A model generated the notes under the pieces. The model ran no database searches, had not been told where the DNA came from, and saw only the letters and a list, made by a program, of their open reading frames with translations. Positions 43,350 through 51,932 of a stretch of 64,000 nucleotides of DNA are shown here, piece by piece; the first letter of the stretch is position 1; the number at the start of each line of letters is the position of its first letter. The stretch is taken from assembly GCF_003286415.2 (NCBI RefSeq), contig NZ_CP043450.1, forward strand, positions 1,674,001 to 1,738,000, in the 5' to 3' direction. Both the position numbers and the translations under genes were made by a program. This DNA comes from Mucilaginibacter rubeus. Lineage in GTDB: Bacteria > Bacteroidota > Bacteroidia > Sphingobacteriales > Sphingobacteriaceae.

Positions 43350-43591
43350 GATTGGCTTGATTTAAGGATTTCTTGAATTATAAGCATGTTGGAAACCAAG
43401 CCGGTGGCTAATCTGTCAGATTCGAGTTATCAGGAAATCCTTAAATCAGCCTAATCAATGCTTTTTGTTAAAGACATTCAGTGATAAAGGAACTAACTAC
43501 TTTCTTTAATTTATAAGTATGTAGGAAATAAAATAGTTGATTATCCCGCAAGATGAGTATCATCAGGAAATCCTTTAATCAGGCTAATCAA
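43350..43591. repeat. degenerate direct repeats with inverted ends (GATTAGCCTGATTTAAGG family)
   Basis: About 85-bp repeats at 43375-43458 and 43505-43591 (AATTATAAGCATGT... and AATTTATAAGTATGT..., both ending TCAGGAAATCCTTAAATCAG-like). The first also has an inverted partner at 43350-43372. The second copy runs into the last codons and stop of the TlpA gene. Confidence 0.65.
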
Positions 43592-44168
43592 GGTTCTTAA
43601 TAAACTCTTCAAACCTCTCGCTACTGTAATCCGCGGCACCAGAGTGTTTATAAACAAGCTTACCGTCTTTATTAAAAACCAATGTAGTAGGGATAGTGCC
43701 ATCGAGCAACGATTCGGGTACATTGCTGATCTGGTTGTATAAAGGCATATCGTAACCGTTTTTGAGCATAAATGCTTTGGCTTTGGGGAAGTCATTGTCT
43801 ACATCCACTAACAGGAAGGCTACTTTAGAATCGTTTTTGAATTTTTTATAGAGCTCATTTACTTTGGGCATTTCGGCTAAACAGGGCGGGCACCATGTAG
43901 CCCAGTAATTTATGAATACCACTTTAGATTTTAAAGAGCTTAACGATGTGGTATTGCCATCAGCGTCCTTAAATTGTATGTCGGAAACATTGGCAAGCAT
44001 TTCGCTATGTTTTGCATAGCCTTCCGGATCGGGCTGGAAAAGACCTAATGACATTAAGCCCCTGATCAGGTAACCTTTGGCATTGGGGTTAAAAATAACC
44101 AGCAGCGCCAGCGCCATGATCAGGATACTGAAAATGTTTGAAACCGATATCTTTTTTGGTGCGATCAT
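43584..44168 (-). CDS. TlpA-like membrane-anchored thioredoxin
   Basis: 194 residues. An uncleaved N-terminal membrane helix (about residues 8-26) anchors a periplasmic thioredoxin fold. The redox site is NYWATWCPPCLAEMP. SLKSKVVFINYW precedes it and IPTTLVFNKDGKLVYKHSG follows. It reduces disulfides or c-type haem precursors outside the cytoplasm. It lies 36 bp downstream of the two YeeE/YedE genes in the same direction, so they form a presumed operon. The stop codon lies in a dispersed repeat. Confidence 0.9.
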   Translation of the reverse strand: MIAPKKISVSNIFSILIMALALLVIFNPNAKGYLIRGLMSLGLFQPDPEGYAKHSEMLANVSDIQFKDADGNTTSLSSLKSKVVFINYWATWCPPCLAEMPKVNELYKKFKNDSKVAFLLVDVDNDFPKAKAFMLKNGYDMPLYNQISNVPESLLDGTIPTTLVFNKDGKLVYKHSGAADYSSERFEEFIKNLD

Positions 44169-44204
44169 AGTATATAGAAGCTTAGCCCTGCTCGTGAAAT
44201 CAAT

Positions 44205-44615
44205 TTAATGCGGCAATTTTTCCCTTAGCAACCCATAAACCCAGGTTCCTAAAATAGCGCTCAATAATGTAACAGAAGTAACCAAAAAGCCGCTTCCGAT
44301 TTGCGCAAACAACGGACCGGGGCATGCGCCGGTAATTGCCCAGCCTAAACCAAATATCAGCCCGCCGTACACGTTGCCCCAGTTAAATTTCTTGTTGGGA
44401 ATAACAATGGCCTCGCCGGAAAGAGTTTTGATATTGAAGCGTTTAATGATCATGACAGAAATTATCCCAACTACAATAGCGCTGCCGATAATGCCATACA
44501 TGTGAAAAGATTGCAGCCTGAACATCTCCTGGATCCTGAACCAGGAAATCACTTCTGATTTTACCAGTACTATGCCAAAAAGCAGGCCTGCAAAAAGGTA
44601 TTTGATATTACGCAT
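44205..44615 (-). CDS. YeeE/YedE-family sulfur-transport protein, half 2 (DUF6691 type)
   Basis: 136 residues, four membrane helices. The conserved motif GWAITGACPGPLFAQIG contains the Cys used in sulfur-ion relay in YeeE (thiosulfate uptake). Only half of a full YeeE, it needs its partner 44617-45177, from which it is separated by one base. Named in other species as PmpA/PmpB-like pairs. Followed by the TlpA-like gene. Confidence 0.85.
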   Translation of the reverse strand: MRNIKYLFAGLLFGIVLVKSEVISWFRIQEMFRLQSFHMYGIIGSAIVVGIISVMIIKRFNIKTLSGEAIVIPNKKFNWGNVYGGLIFGLGWAITGACPGPLFAQIGSGFLVTSVTLLSAILGTWVYGLLREKLPH

Positions 44616-44616
44616 G

Positions 44617-45177
44617 TTATAGGTGTAAAAGGTAAGGTAAAATAAACCAGGTCATGATAAAACCACCCGCCATAAAGCAGCAGGTAGCCACCAGCGATGG
44701 CCATTGCAGGTTTGAAATACCCATAATAGCATGGCCTGATGTACAACCACCAGCGTAATGGGTACCGAAGCCAACCAGAAATCCTCCTATCACCATAAAA
44801 ATAAAGCCTCTTAAAGTAAGTAACTCATCAAAACTGAAAATATCCTTCGGCAATAAACCGTTAAAATCCTTAACACCCTGTTGCTGCAATAGCACATGCG
44901 TTTGCGGATTGATTTTAACCCCGTGATTGGCAGATAGAAATTGCGCAGCTATGAAGCCCCCTAAAACAATCCCGGCAACAAAAAACAGGTTCCAGCTTTC
45001 CTTTTTCCAGTCGTACTTAAAAAATGAAATATTAGCCGGAATGCAGGCTGCACAGATGTGCCTTAATGAAGAGGATATTCCAAAAGTTTTATTACCGATG
45101 ATGAGCAGGGCTGGTACAACAAGGCCAATCAGCGGTCCGGCCACGTACCACGGCCAGGGTTGGGTTATCAGATCCAT
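44617..45177 (-). CDS. YeeE/YedE-family sulfur-transport protein, half 1
   Basis: 186 residues with about five membrane helices. The signature FLVGFGTHYAGGCTSGHAIMG carries the conserved Cys in the transport path; VATCCFMAGGF follows. With 44205-44615 it forms a split version of the single-chain YeeE/TsuA thiosulfate importer. First gene of a presumed three-gene operon (YeeE halves, TlpA). Start ATG 45177, with a TATATTTG box upstream on the minus strand. Confidence 0.85.
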   Translation of the reverse strand: MDLITQPWPWYVAGPLIGLVVPALLIIGNKTFGISSSLRHICAACIPANISFFKYDWKKESWNLFFVAGIVLGGFIAAQFLSANHGVKINPQTHVLLQQQGVKDFNGLLPKDIFSFDELLTLRGFIFMVIGGFLVGFGTHYAGGCTSGHAIMGISNLQWPSLVATCCFMAGGFIMTWFILPYLLHL

Positions 45178-45199
45178 AATTTACAGATTACTTATCCTG

Positions 45200-45207
45200 C
45201 AAATATA
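45200..45207 (-). promoter_or_regulatory. TAnnTTTG box for the YeeE/TlpA operon
   Basis: On the minus strand TATATTTG matches the -7 consensus; distance to ATG 45177 is 22 bp. The TTTG at 45226-45223 lies 15 bp away rather than 19, so the -33 is uncertain. Confidence 0.4.
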
Positions 45208-45283
45208 GCTGATGTAAATTGGCAAAATATTAATTGCGTTCCGTTGTAATTGTGATTTATACAATTTTACATTTTATTTGTTT

Positions 45284-45297
45284 TAACAATATTGTTA
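45284..45297. promoter_or_regulatory. perfect 14-bp palindrome, operator-like
   Basis: TAACAATATTGTTA is self-complementary and lies in the divergent promoter region between the YeeE gene and the plus-strand gene starting at 45343. Form TAAC-N6-GTTA would suit a dimeric regulator. Confidence 0.35.
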
Positions 45298-45342
45298 CAT
45301 ATATTTACTGTTGATTATATACCCGAACAATAATTTCTTTTG

Positions 45343-45897
45343 GTGAAAAAGCTTATAGCGATACTATTATTAAATGTGCATCTGTTCAATTTGGGCGGAT
45401 ACAATTTGGTATTTCAGTATTTTATTCATCAATCTGAAGCGCAAATTGTTAAAGAGATCTACGAAAACAAGGTTGATGCTACCAAGCTTGTTGAAATCAA
45501 GATTCCGGTACATCTTCCCAAGATCCACAGCTGGAATGGTTATGTGCATGATCAGGGACAACTCCAGTTAAAAGGTGTTTACTACAACTACCTGCGTTAT
45601 AAGGTTACGCAGGATACCATGTCGTTTATTTGTATAGCCAACAGCGTTAAAACCCGTTTGGTTAATGCAAACCTCATTATTGCCAAGGAGATAAGTGACG
45701 TGCCACTGAGCAAAAAAGGTGCGCATGATTCATCACAAAAGAAAATAAGCGCTGGCGGCGAATACAGCTTCCAGGTTATGCACTACCAATTCTTATCCTA
45801 TGGAAGGACGTTAACGGTAAAACCGAACCCTATATCCTACCATGTAAATTCACCCTTCATCGAGTCACCCGGCAAACCGCCTAACTCTGCCTGCTGA
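45343..45897 (+). CDS. secreted hypothetical protein (Bacteroidota-type)
   Basis: 184 residues from GTG 45343 (the adjacent TTG at 45340 would add one residue). A hydrophobic N-terminus (KKLIAILLLNVHLFNLGGY) looks like a signal or anchor. Segments FQYFIHQSEAQIVKEIYENK, LVEIKIPVHLP and NSPFIESPGKPPNSAC match a small uncharacterised family that I have seen only in Bacteroidota. The final cysteine is notable. It is followed by about 260 bp without a clear gene. Confidence 0.65.
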   Translation: MKKLIAILLLNVHLFNLGGYNLVFQYFIHQSEAQIVKEIYENKVDATKLVEIKIPVHLPKIHSWNGYVHDQGQLQLKGVYYNYLRYKVTQDTMSFICIANSVKTRLVNANLIIAKEISDVPLSKKGAHDSSQKKISAGGEYSFQVMHYQFLSYGRTLTVKPNPISYHVNSPFIESPGKPPNSAC

Positions 45898-45966
45898 TTA
45901 TTGCCTGTAAATTATGAGTTAAATTGATTTGTGTGCCTGTGTTTTAAGGATACAAACCGTTTTTTA

Positions 45967-46104
45967 TCATTTAGCTGTTTTAACCGGCGCATCGCCATGC
46001 ATGGCCGATTGCTGTTGTAACAGATCCATTTTTACGGCTTTGATCATGTTCCTTAATGCTGATGTGTTTTCAATTACTTGGTAATCAAGATTGATAGCAC
46101 CCAA
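45967..46104 (-). pseudogene. possible C-terminal gene remnant on the minus strand
   Basis: An open frame of 46 codons (TTG 46104 to TGA 45967) reads as natural protein: LGAINLDYQVIENTSALRNM, then IKAVKMDLLQQQSAMHGDAP, then VKTAK. It has no proper start and is cut by a TGA just upstream. It looks like the tail of a lost gene; family not recognised. Confidence 0.3.
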
Positions 46105-46157
46105 CCGGCTTGTTCAACCATTTTACAATTAGTTATTACCCTTATTATTTAAACGTA

Positions 46158-47090
46158 ATGAAATTTATGTCGCTGTATTTTTACAGATGTTGTATTGTTG
46201 TTTCTTTTTTATTAGCTGTAACACAACGTGCCAAAGCGCAAACCGATGCTGACGCGTTGATGATCCCTAAAAATTATTTTTGTGCTGCCGCAGTATATAC
46301 CCATGGGAGTTGGGACCATTACTGGGAAGGTACATTTAAACGGGATAATCAAAACTTAGGTACCGTAAGCACCAATGTTTACAGTTTGGGCGGTAACTAC
46401 GGTCTTTCAAATCGCATAAATCTCTTGTTTATGGTTCCGTATATAACCACAAATGCATCTGCAGGTACTTTACGTGGCGAAAAGTCATTTCAGGATCTTG
46501 CGGTTACATTTAAGTGGATGGCAGTAAAAGAGGAGATAGGCCGTGGCTTATTCAGCGTTCACGCTATTGCTACCGGTACTTTGCCTTTAGCCAATTACGA
46601 AGCTGATTATTTGCCTTTGTCTGTAGGTTTACATAGCAAAAGCGTTGCGTTACGTGCATTGCTTAACTACCAGACAGGCCGGTTTTTCGTAGCTGGTTCT
46701 GGCCAGTACATCCGCCGTGACAACATTACCATCGACAGAAATTCATACTACACTACCGAGATGCATTACACCAATGAGGTGCAGTTGCCAAACGCTACCA
46801 ACTTTATGTTTAGCAGCGGCTACCGCAGTCTTAAGTTTAATGCCGAGGCTACATTTACCAAAATTACAAGCACAAGCGGTTTTGATATCCGTAAAAACGA
46901 TATGCCGTTTCCAAGTAACCGCATGAACAGTACAGCTGTTGGTTTGATACTTAAGTATAGCTTCCAATCAATAAGCGGACTTGAGTTTACCGCAGGTGGT
47001 AACTATGTTTTAGACGGGCGTAACGTAGGGCAAACCCGTTCGGGCTTTGCAGGTGTGTATTACGTGTTTAGCACAAAAAAGGAGAAGTAA
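46158..47090 (+). CDS. outer-membrane beta-barrel protein (porin-like)
   Basis: 310 residues from ATG 46158 (frame open 16 codons further upstream, but without signal-peptide character). Signal peptide ends near RAKAQTDAD. The remainder alternates hydrophobic and polar residues (SNRINLLFMVPYITTN, FFVAGSGQYIRRDN, FMFSSGYRSLKFNAEATF) and ends in FAGVYYVFSTKKEK, the aromatic-ending barrel style. It is a small relative of the two paralogues at 49.6 and 50.8 kb in general type. It precedes the haloperoxidase-like gene by 30 bp. Confidence 0.7.
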   Translation: MKFMSLYFYRCCIVVSFLLAVTQRAKAQTDADALMIPKNYFCAAAVYTHGSWDHYWEGTFKRDNQNLGTVSTNVYSLGGNYGLSNRINLLFMVPYITTNASAGTLRGEKSFQDLAVTFKWMAVKEEIGRGLFSVHAIATGTLPLANYEADYLPLSVGLHSKSVALRALLNYQTGRFFVAGSGQYIRRDNITIDRNSYYTTEMHYTNEVQLPNATNFMFSSGYRSLKFNAEATFTKITSTSGFDIRKNDMPFPSNRMNSTAVGLILKYSFQSISGLEFTAGGNYVLDGRNVGQTRSGFAGVYYVFSTKKEK

Positions 47091-47120
47091 TAAGAGGTTG
47101 GACAACAAATGATCAATGAA

Positions 47121-48677
47121 ATGAAAAAAACTATACTTAATATATTTACAATCACGGCACTGGCAGCGGTAACTTTTAGCTCATGCCGAAAGGATATTTT
47201 AGACCGCACATCGCTCTACCCCGCGCTTAAACCCTCAAATCTTGACCTTACTGCCGATACCTGGAAACCGGTGCTGGTTACAGATTTTAGTACCTTAAAC
47301 GTGGCTACGCCTGATGCTTTAACATCGCCAGCCTATGTGGCTGATTTAAATGAGATCAAGGCATTGCAGAAAAACCTGAGCAGTGATCAACAGGCAAAAA
47401 TTCAATATTGGAGCGCCGGCTCGGTATTAAGGTGGAATGAGATTTTGCGCGAACTTGTAGCTAAACACAACGTGCCGCCATATCAAAACGCCGACGGTAC
47501 ATATCCGGCGCCAAACTCGGCCAATCCGTTCAATTATCCGGAGTTTCCATTTTCAAACCCGCCTTATGCTGCGCGTGCTTACGCTTACGTAAGTGCTGCA
47601 CAGTATGATGCTTTGGTTGCAGCATGGCACTTCAAAAATACTTACAAACGCACTGCACCATATAAAAATGATTCGGGTGTTAAAGCGCTGATCCCGGCAT
47701 CTGATCTGCCTTCATATCCATGTGAAGACGCTGTTGTATCTGGTGCTACATCTGAGATTATGAAGCTGCTTTTCCCAACCGAGATTGCTTACATACAAAG
47801 CAAGGTTGACGAAGAAAGGTTGTACAGAATATCCTCAGGTGCAAATACCCGTGGCGAGTTTACAGCCGGCGAGTCGTTAGGCAGGCAGGTTGCTTTACTA
47901 TTTGCAACCCGTGCCCGTAATGATCGTGCCGGTAAAGCTATTGGTACACCAGATATCTGGAAAAGCTTTGAAACAGTTACAGCAGCAAAAGGCGAACAAT
48001 TTTGGGTGAGCCTGGAAACCCCCAAAAGGCCGCCGATGTTGCCATTGTTTTCAAAAGTTACCCCATTCCTGTTTGATTCGGCTACTGTTGTTTCCATCAG
48101 GCCACCGGCACCGTATGCAACTAATTCGCCTGAGTTTAAAAAGGAAACGGAAGAGGTGCTTTCATTCAGCAAAGACCACAGCCGCGACCATGAAGAGCTG
48201 GTTGCTTTTTGGGCCGATGGTGTTGGTACTTATACGCCGGCCGGTCATTGGAATGCCATTGCCGCAGATGAATTTGTAAAACAAAACTACAGTGAAGTGC
48301 GCTGGGCGCGTAACTTTGCTTTATTGAACATGGCCGAAATGGATGCTGCTATTGTGTGCTGGGATACCAAGTATTTTTACTTTAACCAGCGCCCGTCGCA
48401 AGCTAACCCTAATATCAAAACCTTAACCGGTGTGCCAAACTTTCCGGCCTATACATCTGGCCACTCTAACTTTAGTGGTGCGGCATCAACAGTGTTAACT
48501 TATTTATTGCCCGATAGGGGAAGCAAGTTTACCGATATGGCGCATGCAGCGGCTATGTCAAGGTTATATGGTGCCATTCACTACCGTAGTGATTGCGAGG
48601 TTGGTTTAACAACCGGTAATAAAGTTGGCCAATACGCGGTTAACAGGGGTAAGGCAGATGGTGCCGACGCAAAATAA
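47121..48677 (+). CDS. vanadium-haloperoxidase/PAP2-like lipoprotein
   Basis: 518 residues from ATG 47121, which begins the signal MKKTILNIFTITALAAVTFS ending in the lipobox Cys; an in-frame ATG at 47109 is an alternative. Active-site parts: KYFYFNQRP (K-x6-R-P), AYTSGHSNFSG (T replaces P in PSGH) and SRLYGAIHYRSD (S-R-x5-H-x3-D). All three metal-oxo contacts are thus kept. It is the second such protein in the window; it differs from 28684-30021 in being a lipoprotein. Co-transcription with the flanking barrels and DoxX-like gene is likely. Confidence 0.82.
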   Translation: MKKTILNIFTITALAAVTFSSCRKDILDRTSLYPALKPSNLDLTADTWKPVLVTDFSTLNVATPDALTSPAYVADLNEIKALQKNLSSDQQAKIQYWSAGSVLRWNEILRELVAKHNVPPYQNADGTYPAPNSANPFNYPEFPFSNPPYAARAYAYVSAAQYDALVAAWHFKNTYKRTAPYKNDSGVKALIPASDLPSYPCEDAVVSGATSEIMKLLFPTEIAYIQSKVDEERLYRISSGANTRGEFTAGESLGRQVALLFATRARNDRAGKAIGTPDIWKSFETVTAAKGEQFWVSLETPKRPPMLPLFSKVTPFLFDSATVVSIRPPAPYATNSPEFKKETEEVLSFSKDHSRDHEELVAFWADGVGTYTPAGHWNAIAADEFVKQNYSEVRWARNFALLNMAEMDAAIVCWDTKYFYFNQRPSQANPNIKTLTGVPNFPAYTSGHSNFSGAASTVLTYLLPDRGSKFTDMAHAAAMSRLYGAIHYRSDCEVGLTTGNKVGQYAVNRGKADGADAK

Positions 48678-48706
48678 AAGGATGTTGAATTGAGGACGAA
48701 TAAACA

Positions 48707-49522
48707 ATGCGCAGCTTAACAAACGATCAAAAAATATATTATACACTTCGCCTGGCGGTAGCCATGTGCTTTATCGGGCATGGCGCTTTTGGAATAATCA
48801 CCAAACAGATCTGGTGTAACTATTTCGGCGTATTTGGGATAGGTAAAGAGATGGCCTATACCCTGATGCCTTATGTAGGTACTGTTGATATATTGATGGG
48901 CATATCTATGCTGGTTTATCCTACCCGTGCTGTAGCCGCATGGCTGGTAGTTTGGGGATTGGCCACAGCATCAATGCGCCCTTTATCGGGAGAACCTTTT
49001 GCCGAATTCATCGAACGCGCCGGTAACTACGGAGCACCATTTGTATTGCTGTTGTTGCAGGGTGGGGTCAAAATCGGGAAAAAGCAATGGTTTGCCCGTA
49101 TGGATGATCATGTAAGTATCAACGCCGATACTTTAGCCAAAGTTATCACCAGTTTAAGGGTATTTGCCTTTATGCTGCTGATAGGTCACGGCTGGCTTAA
49201 CCTGATTCAGAAACAAGGCTTGCTGAACCAATACCACACCCTTGGTTTTGCCGATCCGCCTAAAACGGCACAGGTGGTTGGCTTGTTTGAAGTATTGGCT
49301 GCCGCGATGGTGCTTATTCGTCCTTTTAAAAATATACTACTCGTTTTTATCATATGGAAAATATCCAGCGAGCTCTTTTATCCCAAATACGAAATGTTTG
49401 AATGGATTGAGCGCGGCGGAAGCTATGGTGTGCTGCTGGCCTTGTGGTTCGCGGTTAAAAAAGCACCGGCTGGATCTATACTTTGGCCTTTTAAACAAAC
49501 ATCACATTTAAAAGCAAGCTAA
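48707..49522 (+). CDS. DoxX-like membrane protein made of two repeated halves
   Basis: 271 residues, about eight membrane helices. Halves repeat: FIGHGAFGIITK...YFGVFGI...FAEFIERAGNYGAPFVLLLL (1-120) and LLIGHGWLNLIQK...YHTLGF...MFEWIERGGSYGVLLALWF (145-255). IERxGxYG occurs at the same place in each. DoxX folds have four helices, so this is a tandem duplication in one chain. Its gene begins 29 bp after the haloperoxidase-like gene. Confidence 0.75.
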   Translation: MRSLTNDQKIYYTLRLAVAMCFIGHGAFGIITKQIWCNYFGVFGIGKEMAYTLMPYVGTVDILMGISMLVYPTRAVAAWLVVWGLATASMRPLSGEPFAEFIERAGNYGAPFVLLLLQGGVKIGKKQWFARMDDHVSINADTLAKVITSLRVFAFMLLIGHGWLNLIQKQGLLNQYHTLGFADPPKTAQVVGLFEVLAAAMVLIRPFKNILLVFIIWKISSELFYPKYEMFEWIERGGSYGVLLALWFAVKKAPAGSILWPFKQTSHLKAS

Positions 49523-49629
49523 GTCAATAAAACATATCAATATCTTATGTGCAGGGTGAAAAATTACCCTGCCTTGTAAACCTATTATCTAAACAATCGC
49601 AAATGCATACAAATACTACTACTAACTCT

Positions 49630-50736
49630 ATGAAAAAATTTATACTGAAACTTACTTACGTTACTACGATCATCATATTTGCAGGCTTTGCGAAAGCAAA
49701 TGCGCAAGGCTGCGTTGCTATAAGAAGCACGGGCGGCTTATGTACCATGGATGAGCACCCGGACAGTATTACCAGCAGTGGCAGCTGGCTGCTGAACAGC
49801 AATAACCGCTACTTTCGCTCATATAAACATTTTGTTGGTACCAAAGAGCAAAAACAACGTATTGAACAGGGTACAAATGTTATCAATCATTCTTATACCC
49901 AGGATTTAACCCTGACACGCATTTTCAATAACCGTTGGTCATTTGCGGTTGATTTGCCGATACTGGACAACAGCCGCTCATCATTATATGAGCACGGTGG
50001 TAAAGAACGCCTGCAAACCCATTCATTTGGTTTGGGCGATGTGCGCTTAACTGCCTACGCCTGGTTATTAAACCCGGCAAAAGCCCGCCGTGGTAATATT
50101 CAGGTTGGTTTAGGGCTAAAGCTGCCAACCGGAAATTACAATTATCAGGATTATTTTTACCATACAGCGGCCAACGATGGGAAAACGCTTGGCCCTGTTG
50201 ATCAGTCTATCCAGTTGGGTGATGGCGGTACAGGCATTACTACCGAGATCAATACATACTACAATTTTACGCAGCGTTTTGGATTATACGGCGGTTTTTA
50301 CTATCTGATTAGCCCAAGGGAGCAAAACGGCGTGTCTTCGGCCCGCGGCAGTGTCCCGAGTGCTAAAGCCGTTGCTAACGGAAGCGATGTAATGAGCGTG
50401 CCGGATCAGGTAATGATCCGCGGAGGCGCCAGCTATGGTATCAGCAAGTTTGATTTCTCTGCAGGTGTACGTTATGAATGCCTACCGGTTCATGACCTTG
50501 TAGGTGGCAGCAATGGTTTCCGCAGGCCAGGATATATCATTTCGGCTGAGCCCGGTGTTACTTACCGTGTTAAATCATTTTCAATTTATGCCTTTGTACC
50601 TGTAGCGTTAAAACGCGACCGTACGCAAAGTGTGCCGGATAAAATTTCGACCAGTTTAACCGGTGTTTATACCCAGGGCGATGCCGCATTTGCGGATTAC
50701 GCCATTAACGTAGGAGTAACTTTTAGAATTAAATAG
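49630..50736 (+). CDS. outer-membrane beta-barrel transport-like protein (paralogue 1)
   Basis: 368 residues from ATG 49630. Signal peptide ends AKANAQGC. It starts with CVAIRSTGGLC, then YFRSYKHFVGTKEQKQR, RSSLYEHGGKER, GNIQVGLGLKLPTGNYNY, SVPDQVMIRGG, YECLPVHDLVGGSNGFRRPG and KRDRTQSVPDK. The next gene repeats all of these. The fold is an outer-membrane barrel of the phenol-degradation MetA-like transporter type. Substrate unknown. It ends in a terminator at 50753. Confidence 0.78.
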   Translation: MKKFILKLTYVTTIIIFAGFAKANAQGCVAIRSTGGLCTMDEHPDSITSSGSWLLNSNNRYFRSYKHFVGTKEQKQRIEQGTNVINHSYTQDLTLTRIFNNRWSFAVDLPILDNSRSSLYEHGGKERLQTHSFGLGDVRLTAYAWLLNPAKARRGNIQVGLGLKLPTGNYNYQDYFYHTAANDGKTLGPVDQSIQLGDGGTGITTEINTYYNFTQRFGLYGGFYYLISPREQNGVSSARGSVPSAKAVANGSDVMSVPDQVMIRGGASYGISKFDFSAGVRYECLPVHDLVGGSNGFRRPGYIISAEPGVTYRVKSFSIYAFVPVALKRDRTQSVPDKISTSLTGVYTQGDAAFADYAINVGVTFRIK

Positions 50737-50752
50737 TGAATTGGTTTTGTTT

Positions 50753-50780
50753 AAGCCGGAGGTGAGATCTCCGGCTTTAT
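50753..50780 (+). terminator. terminator between the two barrel paralogues
   Basis: AAGCCGGAG / CTCCGGCTT with loop GTGAGAT, then TTATTT. It is nearly the same sequence as the hairpin after the second copy. Confidence 0.8.
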
Positions 50781-50824
50781 TTAACCTTAGATTACAAAAT
50801 GCAATTACATATAAACAACATATT

Positions 50825-51901
50825 ATGAAACATACTTTACAAATTCTTTTTTGCACAGCTATATGTGGCCTGTTTACCTATACCAGCGCCCATGCCCAGG
50901 GTTGCGTTGCTATAAAAGGTGATGGTCCTTTTACCAATATGGAACACACCACGCAGGATACCTCATACAAAGGCTGGGAACTAACCGCTTCATGGCGTTA
51001 TTTTAAATCGTTCCGCCACTTTAAGGGTACCGATGAGCAAAAGCAACGTCAGGTTATAGGTAACGAGGTGATCAACCATCAGCATACCATCGATATCAAC
51101 CTTACCCGTAACTTTAACCAATACTGGTCGGTTTCGGTAGGTATACCTTACCTGGTAAATACCCGTTCGTCATTATATGAACATGGTGGTAAAGAGCGTC
51201 ATAAATCATACTCTGATGGTATTGGTGATTCACGTATCATCGTTAACCGCTGGCTGTTCGATAGCCGTAAAAGCAATGGTAATATCCAGGTTGGTTTAGG
51301 TATTAAGCTTCCTACAGGCGATTTTAACTACAAATCACATTTTTACAATGTTATTCCGTCTGAGCGCCCTGTTGATCAGTCAATCCAGTTAGGTGATGGC
51401 GGTTTGGGTATCATTGCTGAGGCAAACGGTTATTTAGGTTTTGGCAGCGGCTTTAGCGGCTACAGCAATTTATACTACATGAGCAATCCGCGTAATATGA
51501 ACGGTACACGTACTTACCGCGAAACATTGAGCGCAACGCTGGCTAATGAAGCTATTTCAAGCGTGCCGGATCAGTACCTGGCACGTGTGGGTGTTAACTA
51601 CACTATCGCTCATGTATTTACTATTTCGGCGGGTGGCCGGATTGAAGGGATCCCGGTTCATGATTTGATTGGCAAAAGTGATGGCTTCCGTCGCCCGGGG
51701 TATATTATTTCTGCCGAGCCTTCACTAAGCTACGCGTTTAAAAGGGTGAATATTTTCGCCAGCGTACCAATCGCGCTAAAACGTGACCGCACACAGAGCG
51801 TTACTGACAAAGAGAACTCGATAGCTACCGGTACTTATGTTATCGGCGACGCGGCATTTGCCGATTATGCTATCAATTTTGGTGTGTCGTTTAAATTTTG
51901 A
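50825..51901 (+). CDS. outer-membrane beta-barrel transport-like protein (paralogue 2)
   Basis: 358 residues from ATG 50825, signal ending SAHAQGC. It shares the paralogue's blocks: CVAIKGDGPF, SFRHFKGTDEQKQRQ, RSSLYEHGGKERHKS, GNIQVGLGIKLPTGDFNY, SSVPDQYLARVG, IEGIPVHDLIGKSDGFRRPG and KRDRTQSVTDK. Both end in a FADYAIN...F pattern. A recent tandem duplication is clear. The two may form a hetero- or homotrimeric complex or have diverged substrates. Confidence 0.78.
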   Translation: MKHTLQILFCTAICGLFTYTSAHAQGCVAIKGDGPFTNMEHTTQDTSYKGWELTASWRYFKSFRHFKGTDEQKQRQVIGNEVINHQHTIDINLTRNFNQYWSVSVGIPYLVNTRSSLYEHGGKERHKSYSDGIGDSRIIVNRWLFDSRKSNGNIQVGLGIKLPTGDFNYKSHFYNVIPSERPVDQSIQLGDGGLGIIAEANGYLGFGSGFSGYSNLYYMSNPRNMNGTRTYRETLSATLANEAISSVPDQYLARVGVNYTIAHVFTISAGGRIEGIPVHDLIGKSDGFRRPGYIISAEPSLSYAFKRVNIFASVPIALKRDRTQSVTDKENSIATGTYVIGDAAFADYAINFGVSFKF

Positions 51902-51932
51902 GATTATATATTCTACTTAGTTGATTTTGGAT

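Noticed and set aside
46000..46030. Third Cys-type leader ORF suggested by the sequence TTGCTGTTGTAA
   Set aside because: In the plus frame it reads Leu-Leu-Leu-stop and not Cys; on the minus strand it is Gln-Gln-Gln inside the remnant frame.
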